Source of the DNA: Oscillospiraceae bacterium
Lineage (GTDB): Bacteria; Bacillota; Clostridia; Oscillospirales; Oscillospiraceae
Length of the DNA stretch: 19,752 nucleotides
Direction: 5' to 3'
NCBI GenBank assembly: GCA_016296565.1
Contig: JAEDJB010000022.1
Location: 1-19,752, forward strand
The translations under genes and the position numbers were made by a program. Positions within the stretch are counted from its first letter, which is position 1, and each line of letters starts with the position of its first letter. The notes beneath the pieces are model-generated. The model saw nothing but the letters and a program-made list of their open reading frames with translations, was not told where the DNA came from and made no database searches. Positions 7,487 to 14,689 of this stretch are shown in pieces.

Positions 7487-7516
7487 TTGACAGGGGGAAG
7501 GGCAGAGGCTTATAAT
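7487..7516 (+). promoter_or_regulatory. Consensus sigma-A promoter of the GNAT gene
   Basis: Perfect -35 TTGACA (7487-7492), an 18-nt spacer and perfect -10 TATAAT (7511-7516). Transcription should start near 7523, which excludes the in-frame ATG at 7525 as an effective start and supports ATG 7549. Confidence 0.8.
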
Positions 7517-7548
7517 GGAGACATATGATACGGAAAGGAAGGACCCCT

Positions 7549-7977
7549 ATGGAATTTAAGAACGCGACGATGGAAGACTTCGAAGCAGCCTTTGACTATA
7601 TCGTCAAGCTGTGGACCTACAACACCTACGACAAGGACGTGACCCGCAAGGTCTATGAGGAGGTTCTGGCCGACGAGAACAGCTTTGCCTTCTTCCTGAT
7701 GGACGGCGACGAGTATCACGGCTTCTGCCACGGCGCTTACTTCAACACCTTCTGGATGTCCGGCCCCACCTGCTATGTCTCCAGCATCATCACCAACGAG
7801 GACGAGCGGGGCAAGGGCAACGGCGTGAAGCTCATGGACCACGCCAAGGAGCTGGCCAAGGCCAGAGGGTGCAAGGCCCTGGTGCTGGACTCCGGCATGC
7901 CCCGGACCCAGGCCCACCGGTTCTATGAGATCTACGGCTTTGAAAAGAGCTGCTACGGCTTCGACTACTACCTGTAA
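7549..7977 (+). CDS. GNAT-family N-acetyltransferase
   Basis: The protein is 142 aa, a single GNAT domain. The N-terminal strand-helix portion (1-60) is followed by strand 4 (Y76-V-S-S-I-I), the acetyl-CoA pyrophosphate loop E86-R-G-K-G-N-G92, the helix V93-K-L-M-D-H-A-K-E-L-A-K-A, and a C-terminal A122-H-R-F-Y-E-I-Y-G-F-E motif with the Tyr usually acting as general acid. The family transfers an acetyl group from acetyl-CoA to an amine; the acceptor here is unknown. The start ATG 7549 has AAGGAAGGA 5 nt upstream. The gene has its own consensus promoter and a strong terminator, so it is monocistronic. An ATG 24 nt upstream is in frame but nearly at the transcription start and less likely. Confidence 0.88.
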   Translation: MEFKNATMEDFEAAFDYIVKLWTYNTYDKDVTRKVYEEVLADENSFAFFLMDGDEYHGFCHGAYFNTFWMSGPTCYVSSIITNEDERGKGNGVKLMDHAKELAKARGCKALVLDSGMPRTQAHRFYEIYGFEKSCYGFDYYL

Positions 7978-7990
7978 TCCTTCATACAAA

Positions 7991-8034
7991 ATAACGGGCA
8001 CCGGCACAAGCTGCCGGTGCCCGTTATTTTTTTC
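7991..8034 (+). terminator. Intrinsic terminator after the GNAT gene
   Basis: A 16-bp perfect stem (ATAACGGGCACCGGCA 7991-8006 with TGCCGGTGCCCGTTAT 8012-8027), a 5-nt loop and a T-rich tail (8027-8033). It begins 13 nt after the stop codon. Confidence 0.92.
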
Positions 8035-8063
8035 TTTACAACGATAGAAAAAACATCTAAAAT
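8035..8063 (+). promoter_or_regulatory. Sigma-A promoter of the LysR gene
   Basis: -35 TTTACA (8035-8040), a 17-nt spacer and -10 TAAAAT (8058-8063), directly after the GNAT terminator and about 40 nt before the LysR start. Confidence 0.6.
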
Positions 8064-8104
8064 AAGCGGAAAAGAAAGAAAAACCAGCGGAGAAAGGAGC
8101 GCAT

Positions 8105-9001
8105 ATGAGTTTCCGCAGGATGGAGTATTTTCTGGCCGTGGCCAAACACCTGAACTTTACCAAGGCAGCCCGGGAGTGCTATGTGGCCCAGGCGGCCATC
8201 AGCCAGCAGGTGAAGCAGTTTGAGGAGGAGCTGGGGTTTAAGCTCTTTGACCGGGGCGGGGCCTCGGTGAAGCTCACCCCGGCGGGGGCCTACTTTGCCC
8301 GCCAGTGCCGGAGCATTCTGGCTCAGTACAACGGGGCGGTGAAGCAGGCCCGGGCCATTGCGGACGGGGAAAAGCGGGTCCTGCGGGTGGGCTTTCATGG
8401 CCTGAGCGCCCAGAAGATCTTTGCCGGCCATCTCCGCCGGTTCCGGGAGGCCTACCCGGAGGCGACGGTGACCATCCGGGAGGGAAACCAGGCCAGCCTC
8501 ATGGAGGCGCTGCGCCAGGACGAGGTGGATTTGATTGTGGTGCCGGACTCCGGCCTGGTCCTGGACGAGGGCCTGGACGTGCTGGAGCTGGCAAGCACCC
8601 GGTCCAAGTTCATGATCGGCTCGGGAAGCCCCCTGGCGGGGCGACCGGTGATCTCCGCCGCCGAGCTGACCGGCCTGCCTATCCTGCGCATCAACGGCAA
8701 GGAGGGGTCCTTCCCCAGCCGCCAGCGGACCGACTACTACACCCGCCTGGGCCTGGGGGAGAACCCGGTCCACTGGGCCAAGAACTACTTTGAGTTGCTG
8801 CTGATGGTGGAGGCGGGCATGGGCATCGCCGCCATCCCCAGCGGGGGAGAGGAGCAGCTGCCCGAGGACGTGTCCATCTTTGAACTGGAGGGGGACGCCT
8901 TCCGCATCAACACCGTGGCCCTGCGCCTGGTGCCCCCGGTGAGCGTCACCGCCGACGACTTCTTCCAGATGATGCGGCAGGGGGAAAATCCGGCCCTATA
9001 A
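8105..9001 (+). CDS. LysR-family transcriptional regulator
   Basis: The protein is 298 aa, the standard LysR length. Residues 1-60 form the winged helix-turn-helix (M6-E-Y-F-L-A-V-A, N17-F-T-K-A-A, recognition helix A30-A-I-S-Q-Q-V-K-Q-F-E-E-E-L-G, F48-D-R). A linker helix follows to about 88, then a periplasmic-binding-like effector domain from about 92 to the end. The start ATG 8105 has AAAGGAG 5 nt upstream. The gene is followed after 155 nt by the aldehyde and alcohol dehydrogenase genes on the same strand, so these are its likely target. LysR regulators more often sit divergent from their targets, and here a separate promoter (9058-9063) drives the dehydrogenases. The effector is unknown; a substrate aldehyde or alcohol is a guess. 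Confidence 0.92.
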   Translation: MSFRRMEYFLAVAKHLNFTKAARECYVAQAAISQQVKQFEEELGFKLFDRGGASVKLTPAGAYFARQCRSILAQYNGAVKQARAIADGEKRVLRVGFHGLSAQKIFAGHLRRFREAYPEATVTIREGNQASLMEALRQDEVDLIVVPDSGLVLDEGLDVLELASTRSKFMIGSGSPLAGRPVISAAELTGLPILRINGKEGSFPSRQRTDYYTRLGLGENPVHWAKNYFELLLMVEAGMGIAAIPSGGEEQLPEDVSIFELEGDAFRINTVALRLVPPVSVTADDFFQMMRQGENPAL

Positions 9002-9034
9002 TTTTTTGTGATTGACCCCATCATTTTTCGATGT

Positions 9035-9087
9035 TTCCCAAAGGCTCCTTCTTGTGGTATAACAATGGCACAGAGAAAAGTTTCTCT
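9035..9087 (+). promoter_or_regulatory. Promoter and dyad upstream of the aldehyde dehydrogenase
   Basis: An extended -10, TGG-TATAAC (9055-9063), lies 17 nt after a poor -35 (TTCCCA, 9035-9040), which suggests an activator is needed. Just downstream of the expected start is a 7-bp dyad AGAGAAA/TTTCTCT (9072-9078 and 9081-9087). A second small leader hairpin, AGAGGG/CCCTCT (9117-9122 and 9129-9134), lies before the ribosome binding site AAAGGAG (9143-9149). No terminator was seen after LysR, so some readthrough is possible. Confidence 0.5.
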
Positions 9088-9156
9088 AAAATGAACAAAA
9101 GTTACATAAATAGCATAGAGGGTAGATCCCCTCTCCCATAAGAAAGGAGCACCGTT

Positions 9157-10641
9157 ATGAGCGTAAAGCTGGACGAACGTTATGATCTGTACATCGGCGG
9201 CAAGTGGGTTCCCGCATCCGACGGAAGAACCTTTGCTACCATCAACCCCGCCAACGGCGAGAAGCTGGCTGAGTGCGCGGAAGCCACCAAGGAAGACGTG
9301 GATGCCGCCGTTCAGGCCGCCTGGGCCGCTTTCCCCGCCTGGAGAGATCTGGGCACCGGTGCCCGGGCCGCTATTCTGGATAAGATCGCCGACGTCATCG
9401 ACGAGAACGCAGAATTGCTGGCCACCGTGGAGAGCATGGACAACGGTAAGCCCATCCGGGAGACCATGGCCATTGACGTTCCCTATTCCTCCGATCACTT
9501 CCGTTATTTTGCCGGCGCCATCCGCACCGAAGAGGGCAAGGCCTCCGTTCTGGACGGCAACATGATGAGCCTCATTCTCCGGGAGCCCATCGGCGTGGTC
9601 GGCCAGATCGTTCCCTGGAACTTCCCCTTCCTGATGGCTGCCTGGAAGCTGGCTCCCGCTCTGGCTGCCGGTGACTGCATTGTCCTGAAGCCTTCCTCCA
9701 CCACCCCCCTGAGCGCTCTGGTGCTGGCAAAGCTCATCGGCGATCTGCTGCCCGCCGGCGTTCTGAACGTGGTCACCGGCGGCGGTTCCCGGGCTGGTCA
9801 GTACATGCTGGACCACCCCGGCTTCCGGAAACTGGCCTTCACCGGTTCCACTGAGGTGGGCCTGAACGTGGCCAAGGCCGCAGCCGACAAGCTGATCCCC
9901 GCCACCCTGGAGCTGGGCGGCAAGAGCGCCAACATCTACTTCGACGACTGCAAGTGGGACATGGCCATTGACGGCCTGCAGCTGGGCATCCTGTTCAATC
10001 AGGGCCAGGTCTGCTGCGCCGGTTCCCGTGTCTTCGTCCAGGAGGGCATCTATGACAAGTTCGTGGCTGCCGCTGTGGACGCCTTCAATAAGGTTACCGT
10101 GGGCAACCCCCTGGACCCCAACACCCAGATGGGCGCGCAGGTTGACCAGGGCCAGCTGCGGAAGATCCTGTCCTATGTGGAGCTGGCCAAGGAAGAGGGC
10201 GCTACCATCGCCTGCGGCGGCGAAGCCTACACCGAGGGCGACTGCGCCAAGGGCTGCTTCATGAAGCCCACCCTGATCGTCAACGCCACCAACGACATGC
10301 GGGTTGCCCAGGAAGAGATTTTTGGCCCCGTGGCCGTGGTCATCAAGTTCAAGACTGAGGAAGAGGTCATTGCTATGGCCAACGACTCCGTCTATGGTTT
10401 GGGCGGCGCTGTCTGGACCCGGGATATTAACCGCGCCATCCGCGTGGCCCGGGGTGTTGAGACCGGCCGTATGTGGGTGAACACCTACAACCAGATCCCT
10501 GTGGGCGCTCCCTTCGGCGGCTACAAGCAGTCCGGCATCGGTCGTGAGACGCACAAGGTCATTCTGGAGCACTACACCCAGCAGAAGAACATCATGATCA
10601 ACCTGAACGAGACCCCCTCCGGGTTCTATCCTGAAAAGTAA
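9157..10641 (+). CDS. NAD(P)-dependent aldehyde dehydrogenase
   Basis: The protein is 494 aa, full length for the classical ALDH superfamily. It oxidises an aldehyde to the carboxylic acid with NAD(P)+. Visible residues are the oxyanion-hole N155 (PWNFP), cofactor K178 (LKPSS), the Rossmann F228-T-G-S-T-E-V-G, general base E252 (LELGGK) and nucleophile C286 (in NQGQVCC, aligned with Cys302 of ALDH2). E389-I-F-G-P-V and P452-F-G-G-Y-K-Q-S-G mark the C-terminal part. It is not a CoA-acylating type by these motifs. The start ATG 9157 has AAAGGAG 7 nt upstream. It is the first gene of a two-gene unit with an iron alcohol dehydrogenase 82 nt downstream. Relative to its neighbours it uses more GTT, GCT and CGT codons, which may point to high expression. 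The physiological aldehyde cannot be read from sequence. Confidence 0.95.
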   Translation: MSVKLDERYDLYIGGKWVPASDGRTFATINPANGEKLAECAEATKEDVDAAVQAAWAAFPAWRDLGTGARAAILDKIADVIDENAELLATVESMDNGKPIRETMAIDVPYSSDHFRYFAGAIRTEEGKASVLDGNMMSLILREPIGVVGQIVPWNFPFLMAAWKLAPALAAGDCIVLKPSSTTPLSALVLAKLIGDLLPAGVLNVVTGGGSRAGQYMLDHPGFRKLAFTGSTEVGLNVAKAAADKLIPATLELGGKSANIYFDDCKWDMAIDGLQLGILFNQGQVCCAGSRVFVQEGIYDKFVAAAVDAFNKVTVGNPLDPNTQMGAQVDQGQLRKILSYVELAKEEGATIACGGEAYTEGDCAKGCFMKPTLIVNATNDMRVAQEEIFGPVAVVIKFKTEEEVIAMANDSVYGLGGAVWTRDINRAIRVARGVETGRMWVNTYNQIPVGAPFGGYKQSGIGRETHKVILEHYTQQKNIMINLNETPSGFYPEK

Positions 10642-10658
10642 GTTCGGATACTTCCATT

Positions 10659-10687
10659 CGTACGGCCAGCTTCCTGCCGGCCGTACG
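10659..10687. other. Intercistronic hairpin between the two dehydrogenase genes
   Basis: A perfect 9-bp stem, CGTACGGCC (10659-10667) with GGCCGTACG (10679-10687), and an 11-nt loop. No T run follows, so it is unlikely to stop transcription. It may protect the upstream mRNA or tune expression between the two genes. Confidence 0.55.
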
Positions 10688-10723
10688 TGCAAATAAATCG
10701 GATTCAGAAAGGAATCACAAGCT

Positions 10724-11881
10724 ATGTCTACCTACTATTTCGTACCCAGCAGAAACGTGTTCGGTGAGGGCTCCGTGGAGGAGACCGGTCACCTGATGAA
10801 GAGCGTCGGCGGCACCAAGACCATGATTGTCACCGACGAGTTCCTGGCCTCCCACCCCATGACCGCCCGCATCCAGAAGATCCTGAAGGACGCCGGTGTG
10901 GACTCTGTGGTCTTCGGCAAGGCCGAGCCCAACCCCAAGGACACCAACGTGGTGGAGGGCGAGAAGTTCTATCACGACAACGGCTGCGACAGCATCCTGT
11001 CCCTGGGCGGCGGTTCCTCCCACGACTGCGCCAAGGGCATCGGCCTGGTAGCCACCAACGGCGGCAAGATCTCCGACTATGAGGGCGTGGACCAGGCCCA
11101 TGAGGCGCTGCCGCCCCTGATGGCCGTGAACACCACCGCCGGCACCGCCTCCGAGATCACCCGGTTCTGCATCATCACCGACACCACCCGGAAGGTGAAG
11201 ATGTGTATCGTGGACTGGAGAGTCACCCCCACCGTTGCCATCAACGACCCCGAGCTGATGGTGGGCATGCCCGCTTCCCTGACCGCCGCCACCGGCATGG
11301 ACGCCCTGACCCACGCGGTGGAAGCCTACGTCTCCACCGCCGCCAACCCCCTGACCGACGCTGCCGCCATCAAGGCCATCGACAAGATCGTCCACTACCT
11401 GCCCCAGGCCGTGGCAAACGGCGAGTACATGAAGGCCCGTTCCGAGATGGCCTATGCCCAGTATCTGGCCGGTGTTGCCTTCAACAACGCCTCCCTGGGC
11501 TATGTTCACGCCATGGCTCACCAGCTGGGCGGCTACTACAATCTGCCCCACGGCGTGTGCAACGCGGTCCTGCTGCCCTATGTCCAGGAGTTTAACCTGA
11601 TCGGCAACCTGGAGCGTTTTGCCGTCATCGCCGAGACCATGGACCTGAACGTGAAGGGCATGTCTCCCTTCGAGGCAGGCGAAGCCTGCGTCTACGGCCT
11701 GAAGACCTTCGGCCGCTACCTGGGCATCCCCCAGAACCTGCGCGCCCTGGGCGTGAACCCCGCGGACTTCGAGATCATGGCAGAAAACGCCATGAAGGAC
11801 GCCTGCGCTGCCACCAACCCCAGAAAGGCCACCAAGGAACAGATCATCGCCATCTATCAGAAGGCTTACGACGGCGATTAA
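10724..11881 (+). CDS. Iron-dependent alcohol dehydrogenase (group III)
   Basis: The protein is 385 aa, typical for the single-domain Fe-ADH family (Z. mobilis AdhB, FucO). It interconverts an alcohol and an aldehyde with NAD(P)(H). The cofactor loop is G95-G-G-S-S-H-D101. Likely metal ligands by family alignment are D193, H197 (GMDALTHAVE), H262 (YVHAMAH) and H276 (NLPHG). N136-T-T-A-G-T-A-S-E and the Fe-ADH signature region 260-280 are intact. The start ATG 10724 follows AAAGGA by 10 nt. It lies downstream of the aldehyde dehydrogenase with no terminator between, so both are probably co-transcribed under the LysR gene upstream. The pair could reduce an aldehyde to alcohol and oxidise it to acid, balancing NADH, or degrade an alcohol to acid. 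Confidence 0.95.
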   Translation: MSTYYFVPSRNVFGEGSVEETGHLMKSVGGTKTMIVTDEFLASHPMTARIQKILKDAGVDSVVFGKAEPNPKDTNVVEGEKFYHDNGCDSILSLGGGSSHDCAKGIGLVATNGGKISDYEGVDQAHEALPPLMAVNTTAGTASEITRFCIITDTTRKVKMCIVDWRVTPTVAINDPELMVGMPASLTAATGMDALTHAVEAYVSTAANPLTDAAAIKAIDKIVHYLPQAVANGEYMKARSEMAYAQYLAGVAFNNASLGYVHAMAHQLGGYYNLPHGVCNAVLLPYVQEFNLIGNLERFAVIAETMDLNVKGMSPFEAGEACVYGLKTFGRYLGIPQNLRALGVNPADFEIMAENAMKDACAATNPRKATKEQIIAIYQKAYDGD

Positions 11882-11885
11882 TACT

Positions 11886-12002
11886 GATTCTTGATTAAAT
11901 CAAGAATCCCGTGTGCTGCGCACACTCGCATCGTGCTCACGCACGCTGCGCCGTCTCATGCAGTTCTTGATAAAAAGCTGCTGAAGCTTTTTATCAAGAA
12001 CT
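11886..12002. repeat. Composite palindromic intergenic element (REP/MITE-like)
   Basis: Four consecutive hairpins lie within 117 nt. They are an 11-bp perfect dyad (GATTCTTGATT 11886-11896 with its complement 11898-11908), GTGTGC/GCACAC (11911-11925), CGTGC/GCACG (11932-11945), and an 18-bp perfect stem AGTTCTTGATAAAAAGCT (11962-11979) with its complement 11985-12002. The first and last share the core TTCTTGAT, so the element starts with TTCTTGAT and ends with ATCAAGAA. It encodes nothing. Its modular structure resembles dispersed palindromic repeats rather than a terminator, since no T run follows. Confidence 0.6.
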
Positions 12003-12053
12003 AGTATAACCCGATCTTTCAGTCACTCTCTATTTCTTTCACTTCCTTACACA

Positions 12054-12099
12054 GCCAGCGCCCGTTCCGGATTTTCCGGAACGGGCGCTGGCACTTTTT
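12054..12099 (+). terminator. Strong intrinsic terminator between convergent genes
   Basis: An 18-bp perfect stem, GCCAGCGCCCGTTCCGGA (12054-12071) with its complement 12075-12092, loop TTT, then five T (12095-12099) on the + strand. It would end the dehydrogenase unit. On the minus strand the stem follows the amidase stop directly, but no T run comes after it, so function in that direction is less sure. Confidence 0.85.
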
Positions 12100-12103
12100 C
12101 GGG

Positions 12104-12778
12104 TTATTCTTTTTTCACATCCAACAGGAACTGATCCCAGGCCTCCGGGTGCTCCACAAAGTAGAGGGGGCAGAGCTTTCCCGTCACGTCGTAGTGGCGG
12201 ATCACGTGGTCCCGGCCGATGTCGCAGTAGTCGCACAGCCAGGCGGTGAGCTTCACCAGGGAGTCGTAGGTCTTCTGGTTGAACTGCCCGGTGGCGTCCG
12301 GGTGGCAGACCTCGATGGAGATGGTGTCGCCGTTTCGCTCGTTGCTGGCGGAGGAGACCTCGTCCAGGGGGATGCACTGGATGATCTCCCCGTCCAGCCC
12401 CACCAGGAAGTGGGCGCTGACGGTGGTGTCTGGCTGGGCGAAGAAGTCATGGTTTTGCTGGGCGGTGGTGCCGGGGTTTCCCACATAGTGGATGACAATG
12501 TCGTTGACCCCGGAAAGGCGCTCTCCCCGGCGGGCGCTGCCGTTGACGTCGATGATCTGCACGTCCACCCAGCGGGGGACGTTGTCCCGGCTCAGCTTCA
12601 TCATCTGGCCCAGGGTAGTGAGATTCAGGATGACCCCGACCACCACCAGCAGAACCAGAACGAAGATCACCGGGCGCAGGGGAAACTGCCGTCTCCGGCG
12701 GCGCTTCCGTTTGGCCGGCTGCCGTTTCGGGTTGGCCGATGACCGTTTCGGCTGGGTTCGTTGGGTTTGTGTAGGCAT
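12104..12778 (-). CDS. Second membrane-anchored N-acetylmuramoyl-L-alanine amidase (Amidase_2)
   Basis: The protein is 224 aa. Residues 1-33 are a very basic cytoplasmic tail, about 34-52 a membrane helix, and 70-221 an Amidase_2 domain with predicted zinc ligands H97, H195 and C203. By hand alignment of the 152-residue catalytic block it differs from the amidase at 242-931 at about 24 positions (about 84% identical), while the tails and anchors diverge. It probably cuts the MurNAc-L-Ala bond outside the membrane. The start ATG 12776-12778 has AAAGGAG 8 nt upstream. The aminopeptidase P gene ends 36 nt before it on the same strand, with no terminator between, so the two are probably one operon. 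Co-transcription with a peptidase could link peptidoglycan release to peptide breakdown, but this is inference. Confidence 0.9.
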   Translation of the reverse strand: MPTQTQRTQPKRSSANPKRQPAKRKRRRRRQFPLRPVIFVLVLLVVVGVILNLTTLGQMMKLSRDNVPRWVDVQIIDVNGSARRGERLSGVNDIVIHYVGNPGTTAQQNHDFFAQPDTTVSAHFLVGLDGEIIQCIPLDEVSSASNERNGDTISIEVCHPDATGQFNQKTYDSLVKLTAWLCDYCDIGRDHVIRHYDVTGKLCPLYFVEHPEAWDQFLLDVKKE

Positions 12779-12814
12779 GGCGGGGACTCCTTTCGGGGGT
12801 GAGTGTAGGCGGGC

Positions 12815-14599
12815 TCAGGCCAGGGGACGGGTGGCTTCCTCCAGCCAGGCGGCCTCCTCCGGGGGCAGATGGGGGGCAATGGCCTCCCGCACCCGGGCGT
12901 GGTAGGCGTTCAGCAGGGCCTTCTCCCGGGCGGACAGCTGGTCCGGGTCCACGGCGTCCAGGTCGAAGGGGGTGAGGGTGAGGGTCTCAAAGCCCAGGAA
13001 AGCGCCGTAGGGGGTGGTTTTCTTCTCCACGCACAGCTCCAGGTTCTCCAGACGGATGCCGTAGCTGCCGTCCAGGTAGAATCCGGGCTCGTTGGAGGTA
13101 ATCATCCCCGGGGCCATGGGCACGTCCGCCCCGTTGGAGATGCGCCAGCGGATGTTCTGGGGCCCCTCGTGGACGCTGAGGAGATAGCCTACCCCGTGGC
13201 CGGTGCCGTGGTTGTAGTCCAGCCCCAGGTCCCACAGAGGCTGGCGGGCGGCATAGTCCAGGTTGGCCCCGGCGCAGCCGGCGGGGAAGGTGATGGCGGC
13301 CAGGTTCAGGTTGCCCCGGAGCACGGCGGTGTACTGCTGTTTCTGCTCCTGGGTGAGGGGCCCCACCGCGTAGGTCCGGGTGCAATCGGTAGTGCCGGTG
13401 AGGTAGTGCCCGCCGGTGTCCGCCAGCAGGAAGCCCTCCTGGGTGACGGGCACATCGGTCTCCTCCGTGGGGGAGTAGTGGTTCATGGCCGCGTGGGGGC
13501 CGAAGGCCAGGATGGGGTCAAAGCTGGGCTGGAGGTAGCCGGGCTGGACCTTGCGCAGCTCCTCTAAGTACCGGGCGGCGGAAAGCTCGGAGATGGGCAT
13601 CTTGCCCACGTTCTTTTTCAGCCAGTACATAAACCGGGTCAGGGCGATGCCGTCGTAGAGGTGAGCCTTCGCCATGTTGGCGGACTCTGTCGCGTTCTTC
13701 ACGCCCTTCATGTCCTCCGTGGGGTTGGGCCGGTCCACCACGTGGACCCCGGTGGGGATGCTGGTGAGGACCTTGGTGTTCACGCTCCGGGTGCTCAGCA
13801 GCACCCGCTGGCCGGCGGAGAGCCGGTTGGCGTAGTCGTAAAAGCCGTCATAGGGCCGCAGGAACACCCCGTCGTCCTCCAGGTGCTCCAGCACCTGCTG
13901 GGGGAAGGCGGCGTCGTTGGCGAAGAGGTAGCAGCTGTCCTTGGTGAGGGCCAGATAGGCCAGCACCACCGGGGTGCAGGCAATGTCGCCCCCCCGGATG
14001 TTCAGCAGCCAGGCGATGTCCTCCAGGCTGGTGAGCAGGAAGACGTCCGCGCCCTCGGCAGCCATGACGGTCCGGACCCGGGCCAGCTTGTCCGCCCGGC
14101 TCTCCCCGGCGTACTCCAGAGCCAGCTCCCACACGGGCTGGGCGGGGAGGGGAGGCCGGTCGGTCCAGATTTCGGCCACCAGGTCCACCTGGTCGTTGAT
14201 CCGGGCCCCCAGGCTCTTGGTCAGCTGGTAATAGGTCCGGCCGGCCTGGGCGGAGACGCAGCGGCCGTCAAAGCCCAGCACCTGCTCCGGCTGAAGGCTG
14301 CTGCGGAGGAAGGCCTCCAGGGTGGGTACCCCGGGCTGGCCCATTTTCATGAGGCGAATGCCCGAGTCCTTCAGCTGCTCCTCCGCCTGGAGGAAATACC
14401 GGCCGTCAGTCCACAGGCCCGCCCAGTTGGGGAAGACCAGCAGGGTGCCGGCGGAGCCGGTGAAGCCGGAGACGTATTTCCGGCAGGTGAAGTACTCCCC
14501 CACGTACTCGCTGCCGTGGAAGTCGTCAGTGGGGATCAGGTAGGCGTCGAGCTTGTGCTCGGCCATGGCGCTGCGAAGGGCTTGCAATTGCTTTCTCAT
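12815..14599 (-). CDS. Xaa-Pro aminopeptidase (aminopeptidase P, M24B family)
   Basis: The protein is 594 aa, the long three-domain form of aminopeptidase P (creatinase-type N-terminal domains about 1-150 and 160-300, catalytic pita-bread domain about 310-530, C-terminal extension to the end). The five dinuclear-metal ligands are D394 (LLADTGG), D405 (TTDCTRT), H468 (HGTGHGVG), E504 (SNEPGFY) and E518 (GIRLENL). It removes an N-terminal residue before proline from peptides in the cytoplasm; no signal peptide is seen. The chosen start is ATG 14597-14599, preceded by AAAGGAG at 11 nt. A longer frame starting with TTG at 14623 overlaps that Shine-Dalgarno site and is rejected. It is upstream of the second amidase gene and downstream of an AEC permease gene by 90 nt. 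Confidence 0.95.
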   Translation of the reverse strand: MRKQLQALRSAMAEHKLDAYLIPTDDFHGSEYVGEYFTCRKYVSGFTGSAGTLLVFPNWAGLWTDGRYFLQAEEQLKDSGIRLMKMGQPGVPTLEAFLRSSLQPEQVLGFDGRCVSAQAGRTYYQLTKSLGARINDQVDLVAEIWTDRPPLPAQPVWELALEYAGESRADKLARVRTVMAAEGADVFLLTSLEDIAWLLNIRGGDIACTPVVLAYLALTKDSCYLFANDAAFPQQVLEHLEDDGVFLRPYDGFYDYANRLSAGQRVLLSTRSVNTKVLTSIPTGVHVVDRPNPTEDMKGVKNATESANMAKAHLYDGIALTRFMYWLKKNVGKMPISELSAARYLEELRKVQPGYLQPSFDPILAFGPHAAMNHYSPTEETDVPVTQEGFLLADTGGHYLTGTTDCTRTYAVGPLTQEQKQQYTAVLRGNLNLAAITFPAGCAGANLDYAARQPLWDLGLDYNHGTGHGVGYLLSVHEGPQNIRWRISNGADVPMAPGMITSNEPGFYLDGSYGIRLENLELCVEKKTTPYGAFLGFETLTLTPFDLDAVDPDQLSAREKALLNAYHARVREAIAPHLPPEEAAWLEEATRPLA

Positions 14600-14689
14600 A
14601 AGTGAGAGATCTCCTTTGTTCAAAATTATGATAGGCGCAGTTTCTTAAAAAACTGTGACGGGATTCTTAAAATTTCAGAAAACCGGCCC

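Noticed and set aside
9005..9010. Rex (redox regulator) half-site TTGTGA upstream of the aldehyde dehydrogenase
   Set aside because: Only one half is present; no matching TCACAA arm at the right distance, so it is probably chance.
8785..10692. A 635-codon open frame on the minus strand, opposite LysR end and aldehyde dehydrogenase
   Set aside because: It is opposite a full-length, motif-complete dehydrogenase. The translation is rich in G, H, V, D and Q with no known motif, as expected from the antisense of a GC-rich, codon-biased gene.
11962..12002. The 18-bp stem as terminator of the alcohol dehydrogenase gene
   Set aside because: No T run follows, its AT-rich arm shares a core with the hairpin at 11886-11908, and a proper terminator is present at 12054-12099.
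14600..14623. TTG start 8 codons before the aminopeptidase P ATG
   Set aside because: The TTG codon directly overlaps the AAAGGAG that serves the ATG at 14599, and no other ribosome binding site precedes it.
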